Assembly: GCF_002812725.1 (NCBI RefSeq)
Contig: NZ_NMUN01000002.1
Span: forward strand, 310,001 to 374,000
Length of the DNA: 64,000 nt
Direction of reading: 5' to 3'
DNA from: Microbacterium sp. BR1
GTDB taxonomy: Bacteria > Actinomycetota > Actinomycetes > Actinomycetales > Microbacteriaceae
Part shown: positions 63,863 through 64,000 of the stretch, piece by piece
Layout: each line of letters starts with the position of its first letter
How positions within the stretch are numbered: the first letter of the stretch is position 1
The notes under the pieces: generated by a model
Database searches by the model: none
Told to the model about the DNA's origin: nothing
What the model saw: only the letters and a program-made list of their open reading frames with translations
Translations under genes and position numbers: made by a program

Positions 63863-63904
63863 AAAGGGCGGGTGCCGCGGGTCGAGCCGCGGCATCCGCC
63901 CTTT
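63863..63904. terminator. Strong terminator hairpin after sucD
   Basis: AAAGGGCGG...GTGCCGCGG mirrors CCGCGGCA...CCGCCCTTT around GTCGAG. Stem of about 18 bp with a short mismatch, starting 11 bases past the sucD stop. Confidence 0.9.
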
Positions 63905-64000
63905 CGCGTGCGCGGCCACCGAACCGTGCGCCCAACACTGCTGTCCGGGCGTGCCTGTGCGGGGCCCGCCCGCCCCGCGGGTAGGGTCGAGTCCGCCATG

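Noticed and set aside
1..64000. CRISPR arrays and rRNA genes
   Set aside because: No regularly spaced repeat series and no rRNA-like sequence was seen.

Overview
The window is high-GC DNA from an actinobacterium, most likely a Microbacterium or close Microbacteriaceae relative. The evidence is core genes of that type (pcrA, sucCD, a split NHEJ polymerase and ligase, WYL and DrrAB genes, a CmtR-type sensor), many GTG starts and ATGA overlaps. The species assignment is inference.

Positions 1 to about 32,680 are an accessory island. The left end holds orphan genes: a small membrane protein, a DUF4238-like protein, a HEPN-like protein and a DUF2971 protein. The DUF2971 gene is split by a 16.2-kb composite transposon (3701-19880). 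Two IS1182-like copies of equal length (1732 bp, same orientation) bracket DNA of proteobacterial origin. That DNA holds the tail of a TraX/TrbP-like gene, an OmpA-like gene, a lipoprotein gene split by an IS3-family element (ATT duplication), a membrane HExxH protein and a plasmid-type serine resolvase. Inserted 82 bp upstream of the resolvase gene is a Tn402-like unit (9616-18139) with an exact 5-bp duplication TCAAA. It carries intI1, a cassette-free attI1, qacEdelta1, sul1, orf5, an IS1326-like IS21-family element, truncated tniB and tniA, so it is an In0/In2-type class 1 integron. Removing 3701-19880 at one CTAG restores an in-frame 304-residue DUF2971 reading frame.

From 20.2 to 30.2 kb lie an OLD-family nuclease gene broken by one frameshift, a MobF-type relaxase/helicase, an AbiE-like regulator/nucleotidyltransferase pair, an RHH protein, an excisionase-like protein, a regulator and a tyrosine integrase. 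Together they look like an integrative mobilizable element. A decayed protein-phosphatase gene follows, then a cation-efflux/CmtR-like pair bracketed by 21-bp inverted repeats. A terminator and a tRNA-like structure at 32,684-32,755 probably mark the island edge.

The rest is chromosome-like but has its own insertion. A WYL regulator (33.5-34.5 kb) and a DrrAB-type ABC exporter (from 47.0 kb) were probably divergent neighbours. They are now separated by 12.4 kb flanked by a near-perfect 68-bp direct repeat of their shared promoter region. That 12.4 kb is a catabolic cluster: LeuCD-type hydratase, type III CoA-transferase, SDR, sugar-type ABC importer, GlcG-like protein, amidohydrolase, DUF59/PaaD-like protein, HMG-CoA-lyase-like enzyme and a FadR-type GntR regulator. 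The set of activities would fit citraconate to (R)-citramalate to citramalyl-CoA to acetyl-CoA plus pyruvate. This is the most interesting candidate pathway in the window, and it is inference.

Positions 47 to 64 kb are housekeeping: DrrAB exporter, YccF protein, PcrA helicase, SseB-like protein, NHEJ polymerase and ligase, AI-2E-type permease, a thioredoxin operon with a CsoR-like palindrome in its promoter, acyl-CoA dehydrogenase, TetR regulator, FAD/Rieske oxidoreductase and sucCD with a strong terminator.
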